64,000 bases of DNA from Linum tenue (lineage: Eukaryota > Streptophyta > Magnoliopsida > Malpighiales > Linaceae), in NCBI GenBank assembly GCA_946122785.1, contig CAMGYJ010000006.1:52844066-52908065 (forward strand). The letters run 5' to 3'. Numbering within the stretch: the first letter of the stretch is position 1; each line of letters opens with the position of its first letter. The position numbers were made by a program, and so were the translations under genes. This document shows positions 1 through 11,546 of this stretch, in pieces. Below the pieces are notes generated by a model. That model saw nothing but the letters and a program-made list of their open reading frames with translations. It was not told where the DNA came from and did not search any database.

Positions 1-210
1 TTTCCTGGAAAACTCCGCTCCTGGTGTTCTGGACCGTTCACGGTCACACAGGTATTCCCGTATGGCAAGATTAAAATTGCCAACCGCAGACTGAGCCGTT
101 TAAAGTGAATGGCCATCGTCTCAAGCTCTATCTGGGAGACTAGGTTGAACGTGCGGAGTTGGTAATTGAACTCGCGGACCCTTAGTTCCGCTATGGGCGT
201 CCAGCTAAAA
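1..210 (+). pseudogene. integrase C-terminal remnant of the Athila-like element
   Basis: The first bases read as GKLRS then SGPFTVTQVFPYG, the GPF/Y-type module at the C-terminus of Ty3 integrases. It is followed, after a frame change near base 90, by FKVNGHRLKLYLGD, another conserved tail motif of this group. A stop follows the tail directly. Only the end of the enzyme is inside the window and it is already frame-disrupted, so it makes no product. It fixes the orientation of the element as plus. Confidence 0.7.
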
Positions 211-949
211 GATGGTAAAGAAGCGCTTGTGGGGAGGCAACCCCACCACGGTTTGCATTTCTATCCCTTTTTCCTTTTCGATTTTGTCAGTTTTTTGAGT
301 CATTGAGTCTGTCTGGAAAATATTTCGTGCCCAGGGCAGTCTGTTTTCATCTGTGGCAGTGCATTTTTCGAGCCGGGGCACGAATGAGGTTAGGTTGTTT
401 GAAAAACGAATTTTGAAATTTTGTAGAGGCAGCCTCGGCATTAAAAACACGGGCGGAAAATATTTCTCTATTGGTTTTCCGGACAAAACTCCCTCCCCCG
501 ACCTCCAAATCAAAAACCGAGACCACCACTACGCTCCTGGCCTCGGAGAGCACATTCCCCAGAAGTTTGGTCCTGTTTGGCGGAGGTTGGGTTGCCGCCG
601 GCGAGCTCTCACACGAGTTATTCGGCGATTTTGGAGTGATTTTGCTCTTTCTTCACCTTCCTTATGGTATCTACTTGCGTCTCTAGGTGTGTTCTCGTTG
701 TATCTTGGTCAATTTTGTATAATTGATACCTAGGGTTATAGCTGAAGACCTTGAGATTTTGGCGTGAACTTAGATCGATTTGGTAGGCCGATAGAGATAT
801 ATGCTTGAAATTATTGTTCCCCTGAATCAGTTTAGCCGGCCTACCAATTGCATGTTAGAATTGTGCCCCTCGTATGATTGGTTGGAATTTTCTTGGTGAA
901 TGGCCGATTGGATGGTTATTTGGGATTGGATTGGGTGTTTGTTCCACCG

Positions 950-990
950 GGAGCCTACTCCACTGTCCAAATCTTTCGATTTGAGGGCTC
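950..990 (+). repeat. 41-bp flanking repeat, left copy
   Basis: A motif starting GGAGCCTA and centred on CAAATCTTTCGATTTG, with ATTTGAGGGCTC at its end, lies about 75 bases before the env-position ORF. A second copy sits after the ORF at 2612-2652. The core is an inverted repeat, so each copy could form a short hairpin in RNA. Confidence 0.7.
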
Positions 991-1062
991 CCAATGTGGT
1001 TTTGCCTAACATTAACCCACTTCGCTGTGTGGCATTTGTGCTTTCTATTGCTTTGCAGGATC

Positions 1063-2283
1063 ATGGGGGACTACCTGGACCTTCTAAGCATTACTCAGCA
1101 CCACCACCTGCGGGCCATCCGCTCCCGCCATATCTTCGAGCACCTGCATATGGACTTTGGGGTGTTTGAGGCGCTCCACACTCGCCAGCAGATGGAGGCC
1201 GTTGTTCGCGCCTATGGTTGGCGGCGCCTCCTCTGCCTCGCCGAGCCGACCTACCAGGAGTTCGTTTGTGAGTTCTACGCTTCCTTCTCCCATTCACAGA
1301 GGAAGTCGGCTGACCATGCTGGTGCTGTCCGTTTCACACTAGGCGGGGTCGAGCACTCCATCAGTTACTGGGAGTTGGCTGATGCACTTGGTCTCAACTC
1401 CCCCACTCCAGCGATGGCGCATTGGTCGTGGAAGAGTCGGATCCCACCTCCTTTCCTTTCCAAGCTTATTTCGAGCACATCTGCAGACCTGAGAACTTGG
1501 ATGAGGAGTACATACCCAGCCAAACGCGGGCCACTCTACTCCTTCTGGAGTGGCGGATCCTAAACCACCTGCTCACCCAGTCCTACACTCCGAGTCGGGG
1601 CTCTGCCAAACGGGTCACCCTTCGGACGTTGTACTTCATGCAAGCGATGAGCCTGGAGGAGCACACTATAGAGCTAGACTCTGTTGTCGCTAGTACATTC
1701 AGCAAGGCCTCCGCCAGCCAGGATCGCTACCTTGTCTATGGCCCGGTGATCACTGCCCTGGCCCGATACTATGGGGATGACACTGCTTGCATGACCCTGA
1801 TCCGCGCCGCGAACCCATTCAGCGAGGCTACTCTCCGCCATCAACACTTGCTCGAGCGTGAGGGGCGCCTGACATGGATCGCGGGTTCACTAGGCCGCCT
1901 CTGCCTGCTCCTGTCGGGGACGACCGGCCGGAGTCGAGTGGTGCTGGGGGGGCGACGTGTCCCATGCCTTTCTGCACGTCGTGCCCAAGCCCCCACGGGT
2001 CCTTCTGATGTTCTCCATATTCTTTTGCACCCCCGCGATCTCCGTTGCTGGCCAGTTAGTGGCCATTGCTCGTTAGAACGAGCAAATTCTAGCTGGCTAG
2101 GAGCACACCCACTCTCGCCTCGATCGTGAGCGGGACCGCGGCCGCCGTCTCATGTTCGGCCAGCACTACATCATGCATTATCTAGGCCTAGACCAGAACT
2201 CGGTCCATTACCCCTTTGTGCAGTCACCGAGGCACGAGGACGACTACCCACCTCCCATAGGCGATGGTGGCGATGTGTTCTAG
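1063..2283 (+). pseudogene. Athila ORF-1 / env-position protein, frameshifted
   Basis: A GC-rich coding stretch starts with MGDYLDLL just after a good splice acceptor (TTTGCAG) and ends in an acidic tail before TAG at 2281-2283. It contains LAEPTYQEFVCEFYASF and later ARYYG, typical of the plant retrotransposon ORF-1 family that Athila elements carry between pol and the 3' LTR. The function of this protein is not established; it occupies the env position and is expected to come from a spliced RNA. At least two frame changes are visible, near 1420 and between about 1930 and 2100. Without them the product would be about 400 residues. I see no clear membrane segment. Confidence 0.7.
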
Positions 2284-4030
2284 TGGAGATTTGTGGGTTA
2301 TGTACTTCATTTCCTTTCCAGACTCCCTGTCGTTTATTGTTTCTTTCTTTCTTTTTCATTTGGACTGTAGACATGGATCTATGGTTTCCTTCACCCAGTG
2401 TGTGTGTTTTCATGACTCTAGCTATGGGCCCTTGGACTGGTCCCCTTCCAGTCCCCTGCTCTTGACTGGTCTGCCTTCTATTCCCCGTTAATGCTTTTCA
2501 TTTCACGGTAACATCGTTCCCATTCCCTCTGGTCCATTGATGACACTGTCGAATTTAAGTGTGTTGGGGGGGGGGTGCTTTGTCTTTATTGGAACGTATA
2601 TGCGTGTGCTTGGAGCCTAGTCCGCTGTCCAAATCTCGAGATTTGAGGGCTCTAAGTACTGATGTGTGCATGATCATATTGGCTCTGTGGTTTAATTGGT
2701 GAATCGAATGGCTGTTAGAATTGATGCATGACAACTTGATTTGAATGCAGTAGAGTTGTGTAGGGGTTTAGTTTTTCAACTGTCTGCTTACCAACTGTGA
2801 CTTGGATTGATCACTTATTTTCTACAGTCGTTCATGCATCTAGTTCAGGGAATCAGAATGAGAGATAGAGCATATAGGTAGCCATGTGAGATTTGAGCTT
2901 GCTCGTTTCTTTCTTGTGTGATAGATCCCTCTTCCATGATGTGTAGCATTCACGTTGTCACTAATTAGGATGATGGAGGCATAGGAATAGACCATGAACA
3001 AATTGACTGTCTTGGTGTGTCATACCCCTTAGTCAGCCCTTTGAGCCGTGTCACTTTTCTTCTTTCGGTCTACAATGAAAAATCACCCTTTTGCATCTCT
3101 TAGAGGTTCCACATAGTGGTTTTTGCATGTTCTCTGCTGCTTTTGCTATAAATAATGTGAGGGTTGGAGATAGTTCTTAAAAGTTGAGCATGTGTTTGAA
3201 AAATGTGGAGAGGTGGTAGTTCTTTCAAGAAATGAAAAAAAATAAAGAAAAAAATGAAAGCAAAAGAGAGCAACCACCAAAAATTTGAATCATGCTCATT
3301 AGATAGTGTTTCTTAGCAGTCTGGCTTGGAAATACTACAGTATGGTGACATCCTTCACTCTTGTGCTCTAAAGAACGTAATTAATGCAGAATGGTAGAGA
3401 GAAAGTAATTGGTTTGAATGAATGTTGCTGTGATTAGTTTTGGAACTGTGGAACCTTGTGTTATGAATACTTCCACCAATTAAAAGGCTTTTGCCCCATG
3501 TTGAAGACCCTAGACAGTCATTTGAACCTGTGTTTAAGACCTCTAGATTAGTTAGTGGTGACACCCAATATGTTAACTCTAACTTTTAGAGGCTGCCGTC
3601 ATGGTGAAGAGACGTTAGGGATTGAGAGAATAAGCATGCGCATTTTTTGCATCAAATTATCCTCACCCCACTGGTCGAGAGTGAGCGATTCATTTCCTTA
3701 TTCTCTACACTCTTTACCCCGGTGAGGACCTAGATTGCTTGGTCTTGATTCTGATGTCTTGAGTTTTATGCATGAAGTGACTGTCTTGGATAAGTGGTTG
3801 AGTCAAGTCCATGTTGGTTTGTGAACAGAAGGGAGACTTTTCCTTTGCTCGATTTTGCTGCACTCGAATGTCATCTGTGGTGGTTGTCTAGGTTGCCGTT
3901 CAGGTTTTTCACGTGTTGATGACTAAAAGCTAGTATGATTCACGTGTTTTGTGCCTATATGACATGTTCCTAATGTTTTGAGCACCGTGTGTCTAACTTG
4001 GTTTGCTTGGGGACAAGCAAACGGTTAAGT
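2284..4030 (+). other. noncoding 3' internal region of the Athila-like element
   Basis: There is no convincing coding capacity between the env-position ORF and the polypurine tract. The stretch is T-rich and holds the second 41-bp flanking repeat (2612-2652). It ends in a GGGGACAAGCAAACG motif just before the polypurine tract, which recurs at that place in Athila/Tat elements. Confidence 0.6.
2612..2652 (+). repeat. 41-bp flanking repeat, right copy
   Basis: Second copy of the motif at 950-990, here with a perfect palindromic core CAAATCTCGAGATTTG followed by AGGGCTC. The two copies bracket the env-position ORF. Confidence 0.7.
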
Positions 4031-4041
4031 GTGGGGGAATT
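4031..4041 (+). promoter_or_regulatory. polypurine tract of the Athila-like element
   Basis: GTGGGGGAATT lies directly in front of the LTR, where plus-strand DNA synthesis is primed in LTR retrotransposons. Confidence 0.75.
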
Positions 4042-5372
4042 TGAAAACGATGTATTTGCACGTGTTTACACCCTTATTTCTTATCCGTTTGCGGCTCGTA
4101 GTCGTATATCTTTGGCCTATTTTACGTTGGGTTGTGCTATTTTGTCACATTTCGGGTCCCAGAGTTCGAAGGAAGGGCTAGGTACAAGTTTCGGGGCGTT
4201 TGGAGGTCGTTCGGTGAAGCTGGGGCAAAAACACGGGCAGCCCACTCCAAAACATGGTCGTGTTCCCCATGCCGTGTTTTTAATGCCGAGAGCATGTTTG
4301 TGGTGGCTGCCGAGGAGTCCAAAACACGGGCACCCTTAGAGAAAAACACGGTCTTGTCACTCCTTGAGCACGATCGTGTTTTGATCGGCGCGGGAGTGTC
4401 TTCAATACACGAGGCGAAACACGGGCGGAAAAAAGCAAAACACGGCCGGATCCTCGACCGTGTTTTGCCCAGTCTCGGGTTAAAAGGAGATTTCAAGCCA
4501 AAGAGAAGGGGAATCCAATTTTCAGGGATAGAGAGCAGAAAACCTAGAGAGAGAGTCGACGGACAGAACTTCCAAGTGCCTTAAATTGATCTTCAACACC
4601 ATTGGAGCTGGGTGGAAGCTTGGAGGAGTGCCGATTGATTACCAGAAGCAGATTGTCATCCTTCACAGAATGATTTCCGCATTTGAAGCAGATTTCTCTT
4701 CTCTCTATATGGAGTAAACTCTCTCACTCACCTGGGTATGATGACCCATAGATTTTGTATGTTAGGTCTGGTTTTATGAACCTAAGTACAAGTTCTTTGA
4801 TATTGATTATATTCAATTGAGGCATGATTTTCTGAATTGCATGAATCCTGATCAAATTCCTGTAGTTTCTACTTTGACCTAGAAATAGAATATCCTCCTA
4901 GGTTGATAGAGCACTCTTAAGTGGAGGTAGTGAATTGACGAATTTAGTCGAGGAGTCGGTTCACTATTCTGTACTAGATTTACTCGAGTAGAGGAGGTTT
5001 GGCACGTTAGGGCCTCAGTCTGTTTACTCTGGTGGAGGTTAGTCGCCTGCTAGAGATTCAGATTGAGAGGGCATGGAGACCTTTAGTCGAGACTTCAGAC
5101 TGTCTAAGAACCTTCCGCAGTATAATTATCATTGAAACTGGACTGGGTGAATTACAACTTGGCTTAACTGCAGTCTAGGGGGAACCATATCTGGGTGACC
5201 TCTCTCAAACTTGGAACACAACATTTACTGCTTTTGTTTGCTAGTTTAGTTGGAACTTCACTACAGTTGAACCACTAAATAATAAGAATCTCACAGAGTA
5301 GTCATCACACCTAGGACCCGGGTTGACATTTGAACCTAAGCCCGCTATACTACGCATTAGTAAGTGGTTACA
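4042..5372 (+). repeat. 3' LTR of the Athila-like element
   Basis: The LTR starts TGAAAACGATGTATTTGCAC after the polypurine tract and, by my reading, ends at a TTACA near 5372. The upstream half carries AAACACGGG/CACGGTCG-type repeats. The tail has the ACCCGGGTTGACATTT and CTATACT motifs that also close the LTRs at 10815-12422 and 20254-21655. I could not test the right edge, because the partner LTR and left target site lie outside the window. Confidence 0.7.
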
Positions 5373-5494
5373 CTTGGCCACGAGGATGACGATTGGAAGT
5401 ATATTTACGAATTGTATAATTCTCTATTATTGAAACATTTATTAATCTACCATGTTGATTAACTATTTTAGTAATGCATTGAATGTAACTAAAG

Positions 5495-5640
5495 TAAAAA
5501 ACACAATCGTCTCAATTCAACTACAAACGATGACAAATAAAAAACACAATCTTCTCAGTTCAACTACAAACGATGACAAATAAAAAACACAATAGTCTCA
5601 GTTCAACTACAAACGATGACAAATAAAAAACATAAACGAA
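5495..5640. repeat. 43-bp tandem repeat, three copies plus a partial
   Basis: Units start at 5495, 5538 and 5581, each opening TAAAAAACACAAT and closing AACGATGACAAA, with a truncated fourth from 5624. They differ by only a few bases. The array starts just downstream of the stop codon of the minus-strand PMD pseudogene, so it sits in what would be its 3' UTR. Confidence 0.9.
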
Positions 5641-5652
5641 AGTGATAAACGT

Positions 5653-7703
5653 CTACTGAGGCGGCTGCCCTACCAACTGGTCGTACAACTCGTGAACCTC
5701 AGCTATCATATTGTAGAAATTACCACCGTCCTCCTCAAATTTACTCCGATCCCTCGTCTGTAACACGGGACCTAAACGATCCACATTCTGCTCTCTCAAC
5801 TGTAAATAGAAAACAATGTTAGAATAAATAACAAATGTCCTTTATATTTGGAAAAGAAAAAGAAAGTCATAACTAACCTGATGAACTAGTAGTGGTCGCG
5901 GCTGAGGCACCCCATCAGAGCTGGGGTGGGTGATATGTGGGTGCGATCTAGTCAGAAACCAGTCAACGTACTCCTCCACGATCTCCGATGGGTGCTCGCA
6001 CGACCTAGAAGCAAAATTCAAATCTAGACGATGGGCTGCCACGTTATCCCACAACTGATTCACAAACGGATCCCAAAAGACTGTGTAACTGCTGCCGGAT
6101 GCCGGACGGTACTGATCATGTGGTACCATCATAGCACGGGGTATAATCTGTCTTTATCCAAACTGGCACAGACAATGTGCATGATCGTATCCCTCAGCAA
6201 TGTCAGAAAAGCGAATGATCCCAATAAACAAGGAGCGGGGTATATCTGTGTAGCCATCTCGTCCGTACGGAGTCCAGGTCACATCATCATCTAAAAGCTC
6301 ATCCAACAACTGTCGATAACGTGCTAACCTCTGTCTAGCATCATCCCCACCTGGCAAACGGGCAGAAATCCACGAGGAAGCACGAGGTGCATCCGGAGAC
6401 TGCGGCAACTAGCTCGAACGGAATAGAGGAAAGTACTCATATATCCAAGACTGGAGCAGGGTCAAACAACCACAAACACCCTTACTACCCGCTCATGTGG
6501 CCACTCCCAACTGTCTGTAGAGATAGGCTAGTGCACCAATTCCCAAGCGTAATTAGTCAATCGTCGATGATCCTTCAGAAACAAGTTGATCGCTGGACGA
6601 AGGCGATCACGACTCTTATCCACAAAAAGCGTGGATCCCAGTAACACAAATAGGTAACATTGCACCTCCATCTCCTTAATCTTCAGCTCTCCCCCATGAA
6701 CCAACAATCCCTCCGCATGCATAGCACCATTATCGTACCACTTAGACGTCCACTTACCACCAACATGAGCATCCACCGAAAGTTGAACTAGACCACCCAT
6801 TTCTGACTTGAGAATATCCGGCGACGCCTCATCTCCCATCAGCTCTCCATCAACCGGAATACGAAGGATGTGATGCACATCATGTAGAAGGATCGAAATC
6901 TCTCCAAACGGCATGTGGAAGGTGTTTGTGTCCGGCTGCCACCTCTCCACAAATGTCGACAGTAGAGCCATGTCTAAATGCTGCATCATGCACCCTGTCA
7001 AGTGAGACAATCCTGTGGCTTCAACCATCTCCTTGGAACCCTCTGCACTCCACTTATATCGCCTCAAAAACTCTACAGCTTTCAGCCTATGGAAGCCGTC
7101 CAACAGTCCACGGTCCTGCTCAGGGGAAGTCCACAGTACAAAGCCAATGTGACCTCCAAAGCTAGGGATCACATCGGGAATCACTGGTCCACCTGAACAC
7201 ATATGAGTCTCGGATGTAAGAAACCACGACATATCTTTCCTCGTGCTCTTCCTCTTCCTATTTCCATCTCCGCCTTCCTCACTACTAGGTCTTGATGCAT
7301 AGCGTCCATCTGGCCCACAGAAGTGTGAGGAAGCAGTAGAAGATATCCCGACCCGCGCCGTCTACCCCACGCCTAAATCAGCTTGAGGTGGGGCATCCCC
7401 AACCTCAGCATCACCGTCGTCATCATCATCCTCGTCAATGGAATCACTCCAATTAGTCTGCCATGCAGGTGTGATCTTTGGTGTAGGAGTACTAGTAGTA
7501 CCTCGACTAAGAGACAACTGCCCCACAGTAGGGTGACCGTCAGGACGCACTACATCCGCCTTCTTCTTCCTTCTAACCTTAGGTGGGTTTTTTTCTTCAT
7601 TTTCCTTCCTACCAGTCGCCGTAAGTCTACACCGACGACCTTCCATTCTCTCTTTATTTCTTGCCTTAATCATATCCGGTTTACACATTCCATGTCCAGA
7701 CAT
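5653..7703 (-). pseudogene. plant mobile domain (PMD) protein gene, MAIN-like, broken
   Basis: The conserved stretch starts near 7232. It contains HLTGCMMQHLDMALLSTFVE, then ERWQPDTNTFHMPFGEISI, the signature of the PMD / aminotransferase-like mobile domain shared by MAIN, MAIL1 and many transposon genes. A basic, Lys/Arg-rich N-terminus with an acidic DEDDDDDG run comes from 7362-7703. C-terminal exons follow at about 5878-6140 and 5653-5799; the last intron has GT at 5876-5877 and a TTTACAG acceptor, and the stop is TAG at 5653-5655. Lesions include a frame change near 6535 and in-frame stops near 6490, 6407 and 6155. Host PMD proteins act in the nucleus in transcription and silencing; this copy is dead. 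I found no inverted ends that frame it. Confidence 0.75.
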
Positions 7704-7709
7704 CTTCAA

Positions 7710-8915
7710 AAAAAAGTTTGAATTATTAATAATGGATTATTAATAATGGAGTACATAAAGTAATTAATTTAAGATTTTCATAATTAAAATTATAAAACTA
7801 ATAGTTTGAACATTTATGTTACGTTCTATGTAATCATTATTTACATAAAAGTAAATAATTAATCAAGGTAAAATTATTAATAATTAAGTAGATAAACAAA
7901 TTAATTTGAAATTTTGATTATTAAAATGATAAAAAATACATTTTGATTTTTTTATAATGTTCTTTAAATTTGTTATCATTAATTAACATTTATCGAATAT
8001 GTTTTTTAAATTTTTATATCATTATTGACAAAATATATAACTAAATTATTTTTATTAAGTATATTTTTTTAATAATTTTTATGATTATTCACATTTATCG
8101 AATAATAAAAACACAGAATATTAAAAAAAACGGTCAAACCGCGATAAACGCGTGGTTAGACCGACGGTCAGCCGTTGATTCAACCGCACGTTGACCGTGA
8201 TCAGCCTTGGTCAAACCGCGGTTTGACTGCGATCGTACCTTCTTCTCTGGCGAGGCTCGCGCGAGGAAGGATGGCGGCGACGCGAGGAAGGCGGGCATCG
8301 ACGAGAGGAAGGACGGTGGCGGCTGCGACTGCAGGCGGCCACGCGACTGCTGGCGGCGACTGGCGATGGACTGCTGGCGGCATTCGCGATGGAGCGATGG
8401 GCAGCGGCGGCCGGCGACGGCGGTTTATGGAGGGACAGAATTTGGCGGGTGAGAGGAGTTGCAGGGGAAGTGGAGTGATTTTGAATAAGGGCTTGTTTGT
8501 TCAAGGCAATTTTGACTTTTTCCTTAAGGATATATTGGTAATTTTACATTTAAGTTAGGGCGACCTTTAGCAATTTCAAGGGCGACATTTAGCAAGCCAG
8601 TAAATAAACAATCTTTTGCCCTTCTCTCTCCAGCTTTTCTGAAGCCCACCAAAATACCAAGCTGAAATTTTTTCAAAGCCCTGTACAACTCTTCAGTTGG
8701 CTCCTTGCCTCCTTCTCTCTTAACTTCATGACTCTCAACTGTTTTCCTCCACTTTTACCACTTAAATGAGCACTTTACAAAGCCATTTAATCCTAGCTCT
8801 TGAATTACAGCTCGACAGACGTGGCCCTCCATCTGGACGTATGAGCTGCTACTCACAAAATATGTTGTGAGCCATAGCAAAATTGAATCTGATTGGGTTC
8901 TAGATCCCATACAGA
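7710..8915. other. spacer with a GC-rich island, no recognised gene
   Basis: 7710-8110 is very AT-rich. From about 8130 come short repeats of GGTCAAACCGCG type, followed by a GC-rich stretch (8220-8460) full of GGCGGC and GACGAGAGGAAGG-like runs. That stretch is open in several frames on both strands but matches no family I recognise. After it the text GGGCGACATTTAGCA (8580 region) recurs with small changes. This could be a decayed transposon end, but I could not find the partner. Confidence 0.35.
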
Positions 8916-8923
8916 TCTAGAAC

Positions 8924-9651
8924 TGTACATGGCCACCGGGCCGTGCCGTCCACGGGCTAGCACGACACGGCACGGTTAGAGCACGGGCACGAAATAAATG
9001 GGCCAGCCTGGCACGAGCACGAATAATTTATGGGCCGTGTCGGGCCTAAACTTCATGAGCACGGGCACGACATGGTATATAAGTGGGCCGTGTCGGGCCC
9101 AATATTTTCGAGACTTTATTGAGTATAAGAACGGACATGACACAAAAATAATATTTATTTGATAGAAAATAGATATAAAATAATTATAGGTTCAAATATT
9201 ACAAATTACAAGTAGAAAAATTATTATTTGTTGTTGTTAGAAGTGTCATAAAGATATATACGTAATTACTACCATAAGTAAAAATGGACGAAGAATTAAA
9301 CAAAACCAAACCACACACGCTATACTTCCAGTTTTCTTTTCCCCCCTTATTTGTTACTTTTCTCAAACATTATCGGTTAATACTATCTTTCTCCGTTCAA
9401 TTTTCACCTTCTTTTTCATTCTCTCTTTTGTTTTCTTCCTTTTCATTAAACACGAATATGAGCATGGCACAAGCACGAATAGGCACGACACGTTTCGAAC
9501 CGTGCCTGGGCCGGGCCTAGCAAAGTTAACAAATGGGCTTGCATGGCACGACACGAAAACTGACGGGCCGTGCAAAGCTCAACACGAAATAAATGGGCCC
9601 GAAGCGTGCCCGTGTCGTGCCGACCCAAGCACGGCCCAGCGTCCATGTACA
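8924..9651. mobile_element. hAT-type MITE, 728 bp, TSD TCTAGAAC
   Basis: An 8-bp duplication TCTAGAAC lies at 8916-8923 and 9652-9659. The ends match as inverted repeats: TGTACATGGCCACCGGGCCG on the left against TGTACATGGACGCTGGGCCG read from the right. The subterminal parts are rich in CACGGGC/GGGCCGTG-type motifs. There is no transposase; the middle is AT-rich with a T-rich ORF of no known family. The 8-bp duplication places it in the hAT superfamily. Confidence 0.92.
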
Positions 9652-9659
9652 TCTAGAAC

Positions 9660-10095
9660 CCATGGTCCTGAGTATACTTCTCAAAGAGGCTTGCAGTCAT
9701 ACTTTATACATAATGTATTCCTCCTATAATTGAATTAATCACATCTACAAAAAATTAGAAAGAAGAGATTTTATATAAACTATTTTCGGAAATGACAACC
9801 ACCATAACCAACTAGGCCCCGTTTACTTTCCATTTCTTTTTTTGTTTTATGTTGTTAAAACAAAAAGGAGAAAACATCTTCACTTTGGTTTTTGTTTTCA
9901 TTGGTGGCAACCAAATGACAAGAAAAAATGCCAGCTGAAGAAAACGAAAAAACGGGTTTCACGAAAACGATGAGGCGGGTTTTTAGTTGTTTTTCCGCGA
10001 GATCCTTTTAATAAGGTCGGGTCTTCAAGACCCAGCGACCTCATTTTGCATTCTTTTTTTAGTTTTGGTTTTAAAAAACAAAATAGCTCTCACCC
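9660..10095. other. spacer, no gene seen
   Basis: Contains a segment from about 9814 beginning GGCCCCGTTTACTTTCC, which resembles the end of a Tourist-like or hAT-like MITE, but I could not locate a matching inverted end. Confidence 0.3.
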
Positions 10096-10103
10096 TCTGA
10101 AAT

Positions 10104-10661
10104 TAAGGGTGTTCAAATAGTTATCATGGTAATTAATAAACCAAATAATGCTAGATTCTACTAACTATGGAATAAAATAGCATAACCAAATCGTCCAAAC
10201 TAATACAACAACCAAATTAACCAAACCAAAACTTAATCGGTTTAGTTAATTGGTTAACCAAAATAACCAATATAACATCACATTATCATTAAGTGAGAAA
10301 CATTTCCGGTTAGTGCATCAATTCGCAATTTATATAATGAATAACAAATAGCAAACATAACATAAGTATAGCTAACCCTTAACATAAATACATGTAACAA
10401 ATACCATTATTGACTCTTGAGTGGTTATGCATAGTATTAACTATGTGTATATAATATATATTAGATATATGACTAATTACTTAACTCGTTAATTTGCTTT
10501 GATTGGTTAAGAGTGTGTGAAACCAAACCAAATCACCTAAACCAAACAAAATAAAAGAAATTACCAAATCAAACCAACCCAATTATCCAATTTAACCAAA
10601 CCAAATTATACAAACCAGTTAAAACGGTTACCACGCTAACCACTCCATTTGAGCACCCCTA
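10104..10661. mobile_element. hAT-type MITE, 558 bp
   Basis: Ends read TAAGGGTGTTCAAATAG on the left and TAGGGGTGCTCAAATGG from the right. Flanks are TCTGAAAT (10096-10103) and TCTGAAAC (10662-10669), a target duplication with 7 of 8 bases matching. The interior is made of AACCAAACCAAATTA-type repeats and has no coding capacity. Confidence 0.88.
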
Positions 10662-10814
10662 TCTGAAACTCTACTACCCTCTCTTCTCTCCCACAAACAG
10701 CAACCGCCTCCTACAAGCAGCAGTGGTGCCTCCCCTTTAGACCGAGCTAGGCCGCTGACGCTTCTACTTCTCCTGGCGGTCGACACACCAGCGAGCGAGG
10801 AGTGCGACTACTGT

Positions 10815-11506
10815 TGATTCGGGCTCAAATGTACATATTTTACCCCTCATTTCTTATTCGTTTAGCTTAGTATTTCATCGTTCCTTGACATATTTCACAC
10901 TAGGTCGTGCTTGTTTTGATACATTTCAGGTACTAGCACGGGTGGAAGGGTCGAGGTCGAATTTTGGGATAATTGGATGTCAAAAAGTGCAAAAACCGAA
11001 GAAAAGTCCGAAGTAACAGTGAAGTGAAGGCGTCCCAGAAAACAGCCGCTATTCACGGGCGGACAAGGCAGAACACTGTCTCCTAATACCGTGAACTTGG
11101 ACTACAAACCGTGAACATCGAGCAGTCTAGCGAGGTTCCAGAAGTTACTGACGACAAGGCAGTTCATGGTCTCTAAGACCGTGAACCGGGGCCATTGACC
11201 GTGAACCTAGGAAGCAAAGTGGTGCATTTTGGAGACGACTGAGTTCACGGACGCATTTAGGTGTTCACGACCGTGAACTGGTCACTTTCGGGCAAATATG
11301 AAGACAACAACGGGGAAAGAGAAAGGGGAGCTGATTTTTGGAGAAGAATTGGTTTCTTTCTCTAGGGTTTGCCCAAAAACACCAAAGGGGAGTTCTAGTT
11401 AGAGAGAGAGAGAGTGCTAGAGTGTATTGGAGCATCATTGGAGGCTTGGGTGGAGATTCGAGCCTAGAGGAAGGAGAAGAAGAAAATCTTGAGCTCAAAT
11501 TTGTAA

Positions 11507-11546
<40 letters not shown>

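Larger units (their letters stand above)
1..5372 (+). mobile_element. Athila-like Ty3 retrotransposon, 3' part only
   Basis: In order, this segment holds a remnant of the integrase C-terminus, a GC-rich ORF in the env position, about 1.7 kb of noncoding DNA, a polypurine tract and a 1.3-kb LTR. That order, and the short motif reading GRQPHHGLHF just after the integrase remnant, are what Athila-group Ty3 elements show. The 5' LTR, gag and most of pol lie left of the window. The coding parts carry frameshifts, so this is a decayed copy. The Athila assignment rests on layout and recognisable protein pieces, not on an alignment. Confidence 0.75.

Noticed and set aside
205..733. Overlapping open frames on both strands near the window start
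   Set aside because: They lie in the noncoding link between the integrase remnant and the env-position ORF of the Athila-like element and show no family motif.
5495..5640. Possible CRISPR-like array
   Set aside because: The 43-bp units are contiguous with no spacers, and the window is plant nuclear DNA.
9284..9520. Open frame inside the hAT MITE
   Set aside because: Low-complexity Phe/Ser-rich translation of a T-rich MITE interior; no start context or domain.
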